This document shows, in pieces, positions 35,066-45,552 of a DNA stretch of 64,000 bases (positions are counted from its first letter, which is position 1; every line of letters starts with the position of its first letter). Source of the DNA: Anisus vortex (Eukaryota > Mollusca > Gastropoda > Planorbidae); NCBI GenBank assembly GCA_949126835.1, contig OX421497.1, positions 21,535,409 to 21,599,408 of the forward strand, given 5' to 3'. The notes below the pieces were generated by a model. That model worked only from the letters and a program-made list of their open reading frames with translations, was not told the origin of the DNA and made no database searches. The position numbers and the translations under genes are program-made.

Positions 35066-37016
35066 CAGGGGTCGGGAACCCATGGCTAGCGAGCCAGATG
35101 TGGCTCTTTTGATGGTTGCATCTGGCTCGCAAGCAAATGTTCGATTATTTAAAAAAATGTTGTTGTTTTTTAGACTTGTTGATCTACATATTAATTGCAT
35201 ATCAATATTTCATTCTACAAATGAGCTAAAGTCTACTGCAGATCAGCATCAGAAGAATTCAGAGACATAATTATTGTACTTTTAATGTTGAAATTACACA
35301 AAATGCACACATATTTACTTGAATTTTTAGTTTTAAACCAAGGACTACTGAAGACAGGACACGCAGACTTGAATTTCTGACTTAGCTAGCTAAGGCCAGT
35401 TTTTTTAACAGTAGCGATACACTCCCTTTGTCGCGCTTATATATGAAGTAAACTATTATTAAGTAACTAACATAATTAATGTCAATAATGTTAATGTGCA
35501 GGGCCGTTTACTAATGAGGGGTTAGGATTGAGAGGGTTTAAAAGAGCATTTGAATATTATTTAAGATTTATTTAGATTATTGAATGATTAGGGCCGTACA
35601 CATGATACCCTATATATATATGCGGTTGGTGTTGACGGTTTCGTGTGGGGGGTCACCTAAGGAATAAAATAAAGTGAAAACAAAATTCAAAAAAATCGTT
35701 ATTTCTTGACCTAAAAAGGGAAAAACGTAACCCACCCATAAAATTTATCTCGCTCATAATTAAGAGACAAATGCACAGCCTCTAAAAAAAAGTGATTATG
35801 AAGTAAGTCGATTATTTGGGTTGAGATTTTTGCCAAGTGGTACATGTATACCATAATTATAAATACGATAATTTGATTTCTATATCTATGGCAAAATTTA
35901 TTTGTGTTTTCATGACCAAGGAATATAAAGAATGTAAATTGACTGTGAAAGTTAAAAATAAACAAACATTGTGCTCTCCTCTCATATTTTCTGCTTTCAA
36001 TAATGGTATACATGCACTATTTGGCACTTTAAACAAACGACACTTGTTGGCGGCATTATAATTACCTTTACAATTAAAGATCAAGTGAAGAGGTTTTTCT
36101 CAAAGGAACGAGATTTGGAATAGCCTCATACGGCAGTGACGTATCACAAGGGAAATAAATAAATAAAAATAGACGCTATAAATCTATATTTAACCATTTT
36201 GTTAAAAATAAGAACCGGGAAAAGATTCAAAACATGTGGCAATAGATTCAAAACACGTGACAATATTCATTTTTCCTAGTCGGAATCCTTTATGTTACGT
36301 CACTTTCCTATATTGCCGGAAATAAAAACATCTCAAATGGCTACGAGATTTGGAGTATTCCTCCGAAAAACACACACATTTAATTGCAAATATTGAACTA
36401 ATTACTTAAAATTTATCTTTGATATTTTGTATAAATGTTTTTTATTAACATTCAGATACTGAATACACTATTTACTATCAAAATCAAATGTTAACTCAAT
36501 TTTGATAGAAAGCTCTTCACTTGGTCTTTAACTACACCACATTTATAAGGCATTTTGATAAAAAATACACGATCGAAAAATTAAAAACAAACACAGTGAA
36601 GTAAAATCCAACAACAAGTATCCATTTTGGAACCAAACTGCTTCTTCTATTCATACTCCTTAAAAAATAGTGCGCTCATGCTTGGTAATTATTAAGACAT
36701 TTTAATGGCTATTAGATCGTTCTTTGTCATTAAATTAATGACAATGACATAAACCATTAATACAATGAATCATAGTAGTAAAGAATTTTGTTAGTTACTT
36801 AATAATAGTTAACATTATATCACTGCGCCAAGGGAGTGTATCGCTACTGTTAAAAAAACTGGCCTTAGCTAGGAAGTCAGAAATTCAAGCCTACATGTCC
36901 TGTCTTCAGTAGTCCTTGTTTTAAACATAATGTATGGCTCTCACAGAATTACTTTTCAAAATATGTGGTGTTCATGGCTCTCTCAGACAAAAAGGTTCCC
37001 GACCCCTGGTCTACAG
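35058..37016. mobile_element. hAT element family C inserted in the heptamer array
   Basis: The element starts CAGGGGTCGGGAACC at 35066 and ends GGTTCCCGACCCCTG at 37008, a perfect 15-bp inverted repeat. GTCTACAG abuts both ends (35058-35065 and 37009-37016), a perfect 8-bp duplication, although the heptamer context makes such a match easier by chance. Just inside are long imperfect inverted repeats: about 35338-35475 pairs with about 36785-36925, sharing GGCCAGTTTTTTTAACAG, AGCGATACACTCCC and AAGTAACTAA. A smaller inverted pair lies at 36078-36100 and 36511-36532. No transposase motif was found in 1943 bp, so it is a foldback-like non-autonomous form. Confidence 0.88.
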
Positions 37017-37091
37017 TCTACAGTCTACAGTCTACAGTCTACAGTTTACAGTCTACAGTCTACAGTCTACAGTCTACAGTCTACAGTTTAC
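37009..37091. repeat. CTACAGT heptamer array, right part
   Basis: Continues the array interrupted at 35065, with two CTACAGTTTACAG variants. Confidence 0.95.
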
Positions 37092-37238
37092 ATCACTTAC
37101 TTAAAGGTTTTGACATTTTGACATTGTCAAGTACTAGACTCGCACCACTAACCCTTGACCCCTAGAACGTAAGAAAATATCAGGGAGTCTCATTTGGGGT
37201 TTTGTGGCTCTCTCTATCCGTTTATCTATTTATCTATC

Positions 37239-37450
37239 CATTAAACCAGATGTTATCAACCTTTTTCATTGTATTGTGCCTAAGTAGGATTTCTAATTTA
37301 TTCAGCGTGCCAACATCCTACATGTCAATCTGCTATAGCACTTAATTTTCTGTAAAAGAGACTTGGTCTGTTTTTATGTTGGGCCTTCCGCGTGCCATTG
37401 AAAATCGCTCTACGTGTTAAATCTGGCACTCGCCGACACCTGCATTAAAA
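37239..37450 (+). mobile_element. Miniature hAT, family B derivative copy 2, with target duplication
   Basis: It starts CAGATGTTATCAACC at 37247 and ends GCCGACACCTG at 37442, 196 bp. CATTAAAC and CATTAAAA flank it, seven of eight matching. The body shares GTAGGATTTCTAATT, ATTCAGCGTGCCAACA and CGTGCCATTGAAAATCGCTC with family B ends. Confidence 0.8.
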
Positions 37451-37540
37451 TATCTTTCTTTTTATCTATCCATCTATATAACTATCTATAAATAAATATG
37501 TCCATTTATGTAGATTTATTTCACTTTTCTTTTTATACAT

Positions 37541-37551
37541 CTATCTATCTA

Positions 37552-37644
<93 letters not shown>
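37541..37644. repeat. (ATCT)n then (TA)n microsatellite
   Basis: An ATCT run to about 37593 followed by a TA run to 37644. Confidence 0.95.
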
Positions 37645-37646
<2 letters not shown>

Positions 37647-38348
37647 AAACATATATATGGATTTTTGTAATTAGCTAAGAATATATATATTTATATATAT
37701 ATATACATGTACATCTCGGCCTGACTTTCTTTCTGTCTGTCCGTCCGACTGTCTATGTGTCCATTTTTTTGTTTGTCCGATGGTCCGCCTTTCTGTTTTT
37801 CTCTCCGTCTATCTCTATTTATTCGTCCATCCGTTAGCCTGTGGGTCTTTCTGTCGGTCCGCCTTTCTGTATTTCCGTCTATCTCTTTGATTATCTATTT
37901 GTCTACTCGTTCGTCTGACTGTTAGTCTATCTCTATCCATCTGTCCGTCCGTTGTTCTGGTGGTCTTTCTGTATGTCCGACTTTCTGTCTTTATTTAACT
38001 CTATCTGTCTGCTGCGTGTCTGTCCATTTGTCTCTTCTTTCATCTTTCCATCCCTCCCGTCCTTTATCCATGCTAAGCTCCATAAGCCCATCTACTTGTC
38101 TTCTATCTTTTTTCTATCTGCCTTTTTTTTATCTGCCTTTTTTCTATCTGCCTTTTTTTTATCTGTCTTTCAACTGTTTACGTTATATCTCTTTCTTTTC
38201 TCTCTCTCTCTCTCTCTCTCTCGCTCTCTCTATCCCCCTCTCTCTCTCTCCCTCTCGTTCGCACGCTCACATACACATGCAGTAAATAAAACACACACAG
38301 ACATTCAAAATTCAAACACACGCTCTTTTTAGATATTATATCAAATAT
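37645..38348. other. Pyrimidine-rich degenerate repeats; no gene
   Basis: Loose TCTGTC / TCCGTC / CTATCT words at 37720-38010, then a 16-17-bp TTTTTTCTATCTGCC repeat at 38098-38167, then a CT run at 38196-38256. Frames of 89 and 126 codons are by-products. Confidence 0.8.
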
Positions 38349-38816
38349 GTCTATCCATAGACCGGTGTGTTATTATGTCTATCCATAGACCGGTGTGTTA
38401 TTATGTCTATCCATAGACCGTTGTGTTATTATGTCTATCCATAGACTGTTGTGTTATTATGTCTATCCATAGACCGTTGTGTTATTATGTCTATCCATAG
38501 ACCGTTGTGTTATTATGTCTATCCATAGACCGTTGTGTTATTATGTCTATCCATAGACTGTTGTGTTATTATGTCTATCCATAGACCGTTGTGTTATTAT
38601 GTCTATCCATAGACTGTTGTGTTATTATGTCTATCCATAGACCGTTGTGTTATTATGTCTATCCATAGACCGTTGTGTTATTATGTCTATCCATAGACCG
38701 TTGTGTTATTATGTCTATCCATAGACCGTTGTGTTATAATGTCTATCCATAGACCGTTGTGTTATTATGTCTATCCATAGACCGTTGTGTCATTAAGTCT
38801 ATCCATAGACCGCCGT
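38349..38816. repeat. 28-bp minisatellite, about 16.7 copies, with hairpin core
   Basis: The unit is GTCTATCCATAGACCG plus TTGTGTTATTAT. GTCTAT-CC-ATAGAC is an inverted repeat with 6-bp arms, so each unit can pair on itself. Early copies read ACCGGT, later ones ACCGTT or ACTGTT. Confidence 0.95.
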
Positions 38817-39311
38817 TTAACTATGTTCTCAAGCTACACACTCCAGAACCTCTTGGTTTACCACAATCTAAGTCGCTTGATCTGTTTCCACATCAAGAGG
38901 CCATCTTGACCTGTTTTCTAAAGTCTTCCTCTCCACACGTCTTGTTTATAGGCGTAGACCAAACAGACGGCTGCAATTTTCTAAACTTTAAATTTTTTCG
39001 CATTGGAGATCCATGACTCATTCTTCCTTAAGGTTGACAGTTAGCATAGACAGATATGGGAATAAACAGACATATAGTATCTGCCAGACAGACTCACCAC
39101 TGTCACACAGTCAACGAGAACAACATGCCTGAATACAGACAGAAAAACACCAAGTCTGCTGTAGGTTTTAGCGAATCTTCGAATCAAAGTGGAATATTCT
39201 AGTAACAAAATGCAATCGATTAACAAAATCAAGCAATTAACTTAATCCACCAATGCTTATAGTTTAAGCGGCTGTTGAAGAATATGTGTGTGTATGGGGA
39301 TGGAGGGGAGG
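38817..39311. other. No gene seen
   Basis: Frames of 85 codons (38759-39016, starting inside the minisatellite) and 63 codons on the minus strand have no domain that I recognise. Confidence 0.45.
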
Positions 39312-39497
39312 AATTATCAGAAGTCCATGGCCTACTATATAATTGTGTGGCCAGCACATTGCCGGGCTGCTGTTACTTTGCCCCAACTAATGTCAGGTAC
39401 CCATCAGGGCTGATTTAGACTCGGGGGGGAGGATACCCTCCGGAGCCTGTAACAAGTCCGAGCTTTCACGAGGATTCGAACCCATACACCAAGCGGG
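39312..39497 (-). repeat. tRNA-derived SINE, family S1 copy 3, partial
   Basis: The complement has GGGTTCGAATCCTCGTG at about 39484-39468 and the body words CAGCCCTGATGGGTACCTG and CAATGTGCTGGCCACAC. The 5' head beyond 39497 and the 3' end are missing. Confidence 0.7.
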
Positions 39498-39518
39498 TGA
39501 AGTGAAATAGCTCATACA

Positions 39519-39895
39519 TACAGAAACAGCCAAGACGCATGCATAGGCCTACAGAAACAGCCAAGACGCATGCATAGGCCAACAGAAACAGCCAAGACGC
39601 AGCATAGGCCTACAGAAACAGCCAAGACGCATGCATAGGCCTACAGAAACAGCCAAGACGCATGCATGGGCCTACAGAAACAGCCAAGACGCATGCATAG
39701 GCCTTCAGAAACAGCCAAGACGCATACATAGGCCTACAGAAACAGCCAAGACGCATGCATAGGCCTACAGAAACAGCCAAGACGCATGCATAGGCCTACA
39801 GAAACCGCCAAGACGCATGCATAGGCCTACAGAAACAGCCAAGACGCATGCATAGGTCTACAGAAACAGCCAAGATGCATGCATAGGCCTACAGA
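39519..39895. repeat. 31-bp minisatellite, about 12 copies
   Basis: The unit is TACAGAAACAGCCAAG plus ACGCATGCATAGGCC. One copy has lost a base (near 39600). Confidence 0.95.
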
Positions 39896-40308
39896 CATTG
39901 ACCCGTATAAACAGATGCACCCCAAGGACAGACATACACACACAAACAGCATACCGACAGTAAACACATACCTGCAGACACTTTAGACAGACGGCATACC
40001 TATAGCCGAATTACTTCAGGCGCCGCCACTGCACCACGACACACACCAAACCTTCATTCTATAATGATGTAAAGGTTTTTACAAAAAGCAAAAAACAAAA
40101 AAGGGCCGCTTTACACTGCCATAGTTCAAAAGTTTTTCAGGTAAACCCCACAATTCCAGGTATGGACAGAACAAACACGCGCCACAGAGCGAGGCACGAA
40201 CGCCAGAAAAAAAAAGATGGAGGAAGCGATGGAGGGGTGGGGGTAGTGGAGACCCATCCCTCCCATCCCAGGATCTTTCCAGCAAATGGCGACATTTCAC
40301 GCAGGGCT
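39896..40308. other. No gene seen
   Basis: ACA-rich text to about 39970, then sequence overlapped by a long minus-strand frame that begins with a non-ATG codon and shows no domain. Confidence 0.45.
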
Positions 40309-40438
40309 CTTAGCAAGCGTTGAATGGCAATTAACGGGGCCAAGAGGAACGCTGGGTAAATATAGAGTACAATCTTAGCAAGCGTTGAATGGCAATTAAC
40401 GGGTCCAAGAGGAACGCTGGGTAAATATAGAGTACAAT
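40309..40438. repeat. Tandem duplication of a 65-bp segment
   Basis: Two copies starting CTTAGCAAGCGTTGAATGG and containing AAGAGGAACGCTGGGTAAA, at 40309-40373 and 40374-40438, differ by one base. 65 is not a multiple of three, so a frame crossing it changes reading. Confidence 0.9.
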
Positions 40439-40713
40439 CTCTGGACAAGGTGGCATAAAAAGTGAGGCATGTAGCCTTTTGTAGGAACTGCATTCTATTG
40501 AAGATGACATTACTAAGGCCGCCACACATTACCCAGTAAAACACACCAGACACGAACACACATAATGGATTATGTATGGGACAACAAAGACCATTCAGTT
40601 CGAGCCATATAATGTATTTTTTATAACAAAATATAATCGTGCACAAATTACGTTTAGGCCCTAATGGTCTCGCTGTCTCATTCTATACTTATATTTTAAT
40701 TATGGTCAATCCA
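40439..40713. other. No gene seen
   Basis: Unique-looking DNA between a duplication and a piggyBac-like element. Confidence 0.45.
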
Positions 40714-41384
40714 TTAACTCTTTCTCTCCGGATCGACGATACCAGCGTCGATTTTAAAACGGCCATTTTGACGGATCGACGATGCCAGCGTCGATTTGTT
40801 AAAATATGTTTATTTCGTTAATTTTCAGCGCTATTCTTTTTCTTTAACTTTTACATAAATCTAGAATGATTTCCCTTTGAATAACATCCGGATTTGTGTT
40901 TACATCGCGTTATAATTTTTTTTTAATGCATTTTTATGGATTTTTTTTCACCCATGCAGGGCCGTATGTGGTGGGTAGTGATAATAAATGATAAATACGG
41001 GCTTTATATTTCTATTTTAAAAGAAATATTTTTGTTTTTAATAGTGAAAAAGGGTATATATTTTAGGAAAACAATGTAGTTAATTATTTTGGGAATTTAT
41101 TTATTTTGGTGTGAGCCTTGGAATTTGTGTTATGTAAGACTATGGTGAGGGATTTTTTTTTTTTAATTTTCGTTTTAAAAAATTATTTTTTAAATGTAAG
41201 TAACAAATGATTTTATATTCTCCGTAAGAAGCTTTTAGTTTCCTTGAATTCAATACCAAATATGATATTGTCTGATTAAACCAAAAAAGTTATTAAGATT
41301 TGAAGATAGCAATAGTGATGGCAAAGAGAAAAAAAGGATAATTCCGGCAGAATAGGGAAAATAATTCCGGAGAGAAAGAGTTAA
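40714..41384. mobile_element. piggyBac-like non-autonomous element with TTAA ends
   Basis: TTAACTCTTTCTCTCCGGA at 40714-40732 is perfectly inverted at 41366-41384. TTAA at both outer ends fits the strict TTAA target duplication of piggyBac transposons. Inside the left end, two copies (about 40731-40752 and 40774-40796) carry ATCGACG and its inverse CGTCGAT around a short centre, a typical subterminal arrangement. The right end has a repeated ATAATTCCGG-type word. 671 bp with no transposase frame. Confidence 0.75.
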
Positions 41385-41795
41385 TATATAGATCAGTGGT
41401 AGCAACTAGAATTTGACGTGAAGGCCAAGTCATGCAACAGTTGACCCAGACACAAGTAAATATTGAACAATGTATGATGTGTACTATCATATCTGCACGA
41501 GCTGTGTTGACTTTGTAATACTATCTATCCTTTAAAGCTAACTCTTAACCAATACTCTTTCCTACCACACAAACCCACAAAACAACCCCGACCCTTCAAT
41601 TAATGTCAAGGTTATTACTAAACTAGCTGCAAAGAAATATTTGTGCATGTACTTCAAGCATTACGTCCCTTTGCGAGAGGGAGCCTAAACTCAACACAAA
41701 TGGAATAATAGCCTACATTTGAAATTTGAATACATTATTTTCTTACGATGAAATTTCTTGTTGAAGAGAACTAGAATAGCCTTTTTAAGACTCTT
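41385..41795. other. No gene seen
   Basis: AT-rich sequence leading into a hAT end fragment. Confidence 0.45.
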
Positions 41796-41855
41796 TCATT
41801 GAAAGTCGCTCCGCTTGCCAAGTATGGCAGGTGTTTTGTAGGTTGCTGATGGCCA
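41796..41855 (+). mobile_element. Right-end fragment of a family B hAT
   Basis: TCATTGAAAGTCGCTCCGC, then TTGCCAAGTATGGCAGG and TTTTGTAGGTTGC, matches the right subterminal region of 17490-17681 and 37247-37442. No left end is present. It runs directly into the 37-bp array. Confidence 0.55.
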
Positions 41856-42092
41856 TTCTAGAGGGACATGTTTTGTAGGTTGCTGATGGCCATTATAGAG
41901 GGACATGTTTTGTAGGTTGCAGATGGCCTTTCTAGAGGGACATGTTTTGTAGGTTGCAGATGGCCATTCTAGAGGGACATGTTTTGTAGGTTGCAGATGA
42001 CCATTCTAGAGGGACATGTTTTGTAGGTTGCAGATGGCCATTCTAGAGGGACATGTTTTGTAGGTTGCTGGTGGCCATTCTAGAGGGACATG
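41830..42092. repeat. 37-bp minisatellite, 7 copies, beginning in hAT end sequence
   Basis: The unit is TGTTTTGTAGGTTGC, then AGATGGCCATTC, then TAGAGGGACA, with CTGATGG, CAGATGA and CTGGTGG variants. The GTAGGTTGC part equals the terminal text of the neighbouring family B fragment. Confidence 0.93.
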
Positions 42093-42171
42093 TGGAGCAG
42101 ACAGTTATACATAATTCTCGAAATATCGAGTTCTATTTGTAATAACAACCACATAGTCAAACCACAGGGTA

Positions 42172-42392
42172 GTCTAGAGACAGAGTTACGGGCAGCAATT
42201 CGGAAGGTCTCGGAGTTCAAATTCAGGTTTAAACCTCAGGCGAAATTCTTTTTTCTCGGGTCTGGTGTCCCGAAGTTTATCCAGCTCTGGTGGGTACCTG
42301 CCAAAATGTGGGGTAAAGTAAAGGAATTGTGCTGGCTACACTATACCCTCGTATGCCGTCAAAAATTACCTGAACGAGGTATCTGAATCAAG
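42172..42392 (+). repeat. tRNA-derived SINE, family S1 copy 4, diverged
   Basis: A diverged head (GAGTTCAAATTCAGG near 42214) is followed by family body words CCAGCTCTGGTGGGTACCTG and GGGTAAAGTAAAGG, then TTGTGCTGGC and CGTATGCCGT. Confidence 0.65.
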
Positions 42393-42629
42393 CTTACAAT
42401 GGACCATGCAACAATTAACAACATGAATAAACAGCCTTAATCTCACTGAATAATAATAACAAAATGGTTCTATGAAGTGTCCCTAATACTTTACTTAAGG
42501 GACTCCATATTAACTTAATCTTCCACGGAGACAACATCGTTTCAAGCCATGAACTTCATTTAGTATACAATATACAAGAGTGTAATGATATCACCAGTTT
42601 CAATAAAAACAGTAGATATTATAAGTTTG
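42393..42629. other. No feature seen
   Basis: AT-rich unique-looking DNA. Confidence 0.4.
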
Positions 42630-42745
42630 CCAATTATACCGTTGCCAATTTGACCGCTTTGCGAGTTTTGCCGAATTAACCTTTGACAAAATTACCTTGC
42701 CAAAAATACCGTGGCCGAATTTACCCTTGCCAAATTTACAGTGAT
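42630..42745. repeat. Degenerate 14-16-bp TTGCCAAATTTACCG-like repeat
   Basis: About eight imperfect words such as TTGCCAATTATACCG, TTGCCAATTTGACCG, TTGCCAAAAATACCG and TTGCCAAATTTACAG follow one another. It may be an old short-unit array or part of a transposon end. Confidence 0.6.
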
Positions 42746-43205
42746 TCGTCTAGAGTAGACAAACCATTCTATCATACACATGTATAATTGAAGCTTTTTA
42801 TTGTTTTTTAATCTGGTATTAGGCCTAGCGAAAATGCTAATGGCCATCGGGATTTCCTATAACAATAATGTTCTGTCTATATATGTGTGTATGAGGATGG
42901 ACCAGTACCGTCCTACTCACTCATTGACCAACTCCAATTCATTAGTGTAACTTTCTGCTAGGAACATAAGGGCCCAGAGCTACACGCGAACATTTTCTTC
43001 TCCCTGAGTTTGTCCGTGAAACTACGTCAAGGGTCATTGTGACCCAGCAACCTTTAGATTGGACTGACCTTTACAGAATATTCTCTAGGGGTTGGAGCAG
43101 GTGGGAAGGGATGGAGGGGGTAGTCTCAGACTGCATAGTTTAACTCGATCTGTATGTTACCAACCAAGGTGTAGTTAATTATTGGTGCTCCTCCTTTAAA
43201 TACAT
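42746..43205. other. No gene seen
   Basis: Unique-looking sequence, moderately mixed composition near 42950-43150. Confidence 0.45.
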
Positions 43206-43301
43206 TTAACCCTTTCAAGACCAATTTAATGGTTAAAAATAAAGAACTTCATCAAAATGTAAAGAGTGGATTAAAAGTAACAATGAGCACGAAAGGGTTA
43301 A
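43206..43301. mobile_element. Very small piggyBac-like element (96 bp)
   Basis: TTAACCCTTTC at 43206 and GAAAGGGTTAA ending at 43301 are perfect 11-bp inverted repeats with TTAA outermost. TTAACCCTTT ends are a common piggyBac style. At 96 bp a chance arrangement cannot be excluded. Confidence 0.5.
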
Positions 43302-43561
43302 CTAACTCTATTCAATGTAATGACATAGTCTAGGGCAAAGGAAAAAACTAGGGCCCACGATTTACCGCTGAATGAAATCGTAAATTACGCGACTCCATTT
43401 TTCAAATTCCCGCAAGTGCAGTACAAGAACTCCATAAGTCTAATACTAATTCTTAATTTAAACAAGATAAATGTAAGTTTTCTTTACATTCTTAACCGTT
43501 AACAAAATCTAAACGTATATGAATGTATTTACTTCTGTACAATTTAGGGAAACGATGCTAA

Positions 43562-43814
43562 AAGTAAAGTACCCGTCGGACCAAATTGATCATAAGGCCG
43601 GTGAAGCAGCGTTTACCAGTTTCAGTGGCCAAGGCATACTAGGGAATGTATGATTAGCTCAATGCCTTTACTTTACTCCAACTAATGTCAGGTACCCATC
43701 AGAGCTCGGTAGACTCCACTCCAGGAAAAAAAAAACTAGCCTTCTCCTGGATTCGAACCCAGGACCTTTGTTACATCAGTCGAACGCGCTGCCGCTCGAC
43801 CACATTGCCCCTAA
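43562..43814 (-). repeat. tRNA-derived SINE, family S1 copy 5, near full length
   Basis: On the minus strand the head runs from TAGGGGCAATGTGGTCGAGC (43814) through B box GGGTTCGAATCC to body words CAGAGCTCTGATGGGTACC-like and GGTCCGACGGGTAC at 43562. It aligns end to end with 13947-14195. Confidence 0.85.
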
Positions 43815-44439
43815 GTGTTAATAGGTCTAATATTGTTGTCAACAAACTATCGAATTAAATTCCTAAAGATATTCATATATTGTTGAAGTGAACGGCACTG
43901 TAAGCTCGTAGGATTTCTTGGTATTTTTACAGCTCGTCTACCAACTGTTCGTCTACAACACTTCATCTACATTAGTCTACATAGAGTACAGACAGTACGA
44001 CTATTGGACAATTACCCGGGGTTTAAACCTAGACTGCCACCCTCCCCTGTATTACGCCACTACATAAGAGTATTTTCCCTTGTTTGAACTCCTGTGGAAA
44101 AGAAAGAAATGAAGGAATATATAAATGAGGACTGTGCGGGAAGTCCCGTTTGTACTAATAATAGAATTCCTCACCGCTGTTCACCGAATTCCTAGGTATA
44201 AAGCTAGAACTAAATTTCTGACGCTCTCACTTGTTTATGGGTACGTGTGTGCTTGTTTGTGTGTGTGTCTGTGTGCTTGTCTGTTTGTGGGTTGTCAAAA
44301 AGGGGGCAGTGGGTGATATTCAATCAGCATTTTTACCATCAATTTAATTATACACCGTCCTTACCATATCCCATCAACCTTCTTCCTTTATCGCCATTCT
44401 AGTACAACCGCAAGCTTTACATATAGGCCTATTTGTTAT
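43815..44439. other. No gene seen
   Basis: The 63-codon frame at 44125-44316 includes GT-rich text and shows no domain. Confidence 0.45.
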
Positions 44440-44620
44440 ATATTATAAAAAGAGATTCTGAAGTAACCAATGCTTTACAGGTATTAAAGTAAGTACTGCA
44501 TGTATCAAAGTAAGTATTACATGTATTAATGTAAGTATCAAACGTTTAAAAGTTAGTTAATCATTTATTAAAGTAAGTATTACATGCATTAAAGTAGCAT
44601 ACACAAAAAAGAAATGATGA
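44440..44620. repeat. Degenerate tandem repeat around TTAAAGTAAGTATTACATG
   Basis: Five to six imperfect copies of ATTAAAGTAAGTATTACATG at roughly 20-35-bp spacing. Confidence 0.6.
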
Positions 44621-45552
44621 TTTAAAACATTTCTTTTATAAAGTAACATTCTTTTCAAAAAGCAATACTTCTGTGCATCAGTTTTGATTGCCTTAATCCT
44701 TACTTACTTACTTAATCCTCTCTACGTCTGCTGGCGCTGGGGGTGGTCACAACGCCTGTCATTCACCCCCCCCCCTCCTTTCCCCAGTCTCGGCGGGGTT
44801 GTTTAAAGTTTCAAGGTTTAATCCTTGGCCTGTAAGGTACCTCTAGGTCTCTTTTGGTCATCGTTTCATCCTTTTGATGTGCGCATAGGCGCTGTTTTTT
44901 AAAAAAAAGAGATTCGTCCGTCATTCAACGTGCATGTCCCCATACATCACTTTAGCTGCGCCTGGATAATAACTTGCAATTTGTGGCTTCTCTGACATAA
45001 TGCAAAAGTCTCCATTTGCATGTGTTGTTTTTTATCATGAAAAAATATTTGAAGTAGCGTAGCAGACATTGAGTTTGATATTTAATTTATTATCTAGCTT
45101 TTTTTACCCTCGATAATAGCATTGATAAGTCTTAAATAGTATGCATGCTTAAAGGCTCAAAGTGTACACCATTTCCGGTCCAATTCGTTCATTTGATTTT
45201 AAAAAAACATGTCTGTGTGCTGCGTTACTTGTTGTACGAAAATATGCAAGGGTTTAAATTTACATTGAAAATTTACACAAATGTTTACACTGAAGATTCC
45301 ATGGGTTGCCGTAATTCTCGTGAATCGTCCGAAATGAAGTGTATTGCAAAATGTCAAAAAACGTTCGATAACTCCCGACATTTTGTCACCGTCACCTAAT
45401 AATTAATATTAATCAAAGCCCGTGACGGCGTCTAGTGATGGAGCGCTAGTTCGCTGTACCGGGTATCAGGGTTGCACATCATTACAATTGAATGCAGTAT
45501 TGTTGTTGTTTGTTTGTTTTTGTCTAGATTGTACCCAACTCTGAGTAAATGG
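44621..45552. other. No defensible gene
   Basis: Includes an 84-codon ATG frame at 45145-45399 without a recognised domain. A second frame in the same DNA reads MSVCCVTCCTKICKGLNLH before a stop, loosely reminiscent of a THAP finger start but too short to call. A run of C lies near 44767. Confidence 0.4.

Noticed and set aside
40137..40646. 169-codon minus-strand frame
   Set aside because: Starts with a non-ATG codon, crosses a 65-bp tandem duplication that shifts frame, and has no recognisable domain.
45145..45399. 84-codon ATG frame, with a THAP-like MSVCCVTCCTK start in another frame
   Set aside because: The THAP resemblance is limited to a few cysteines before a stop. No conserved AVPTIF-type or second zinc-ligand region was seen.
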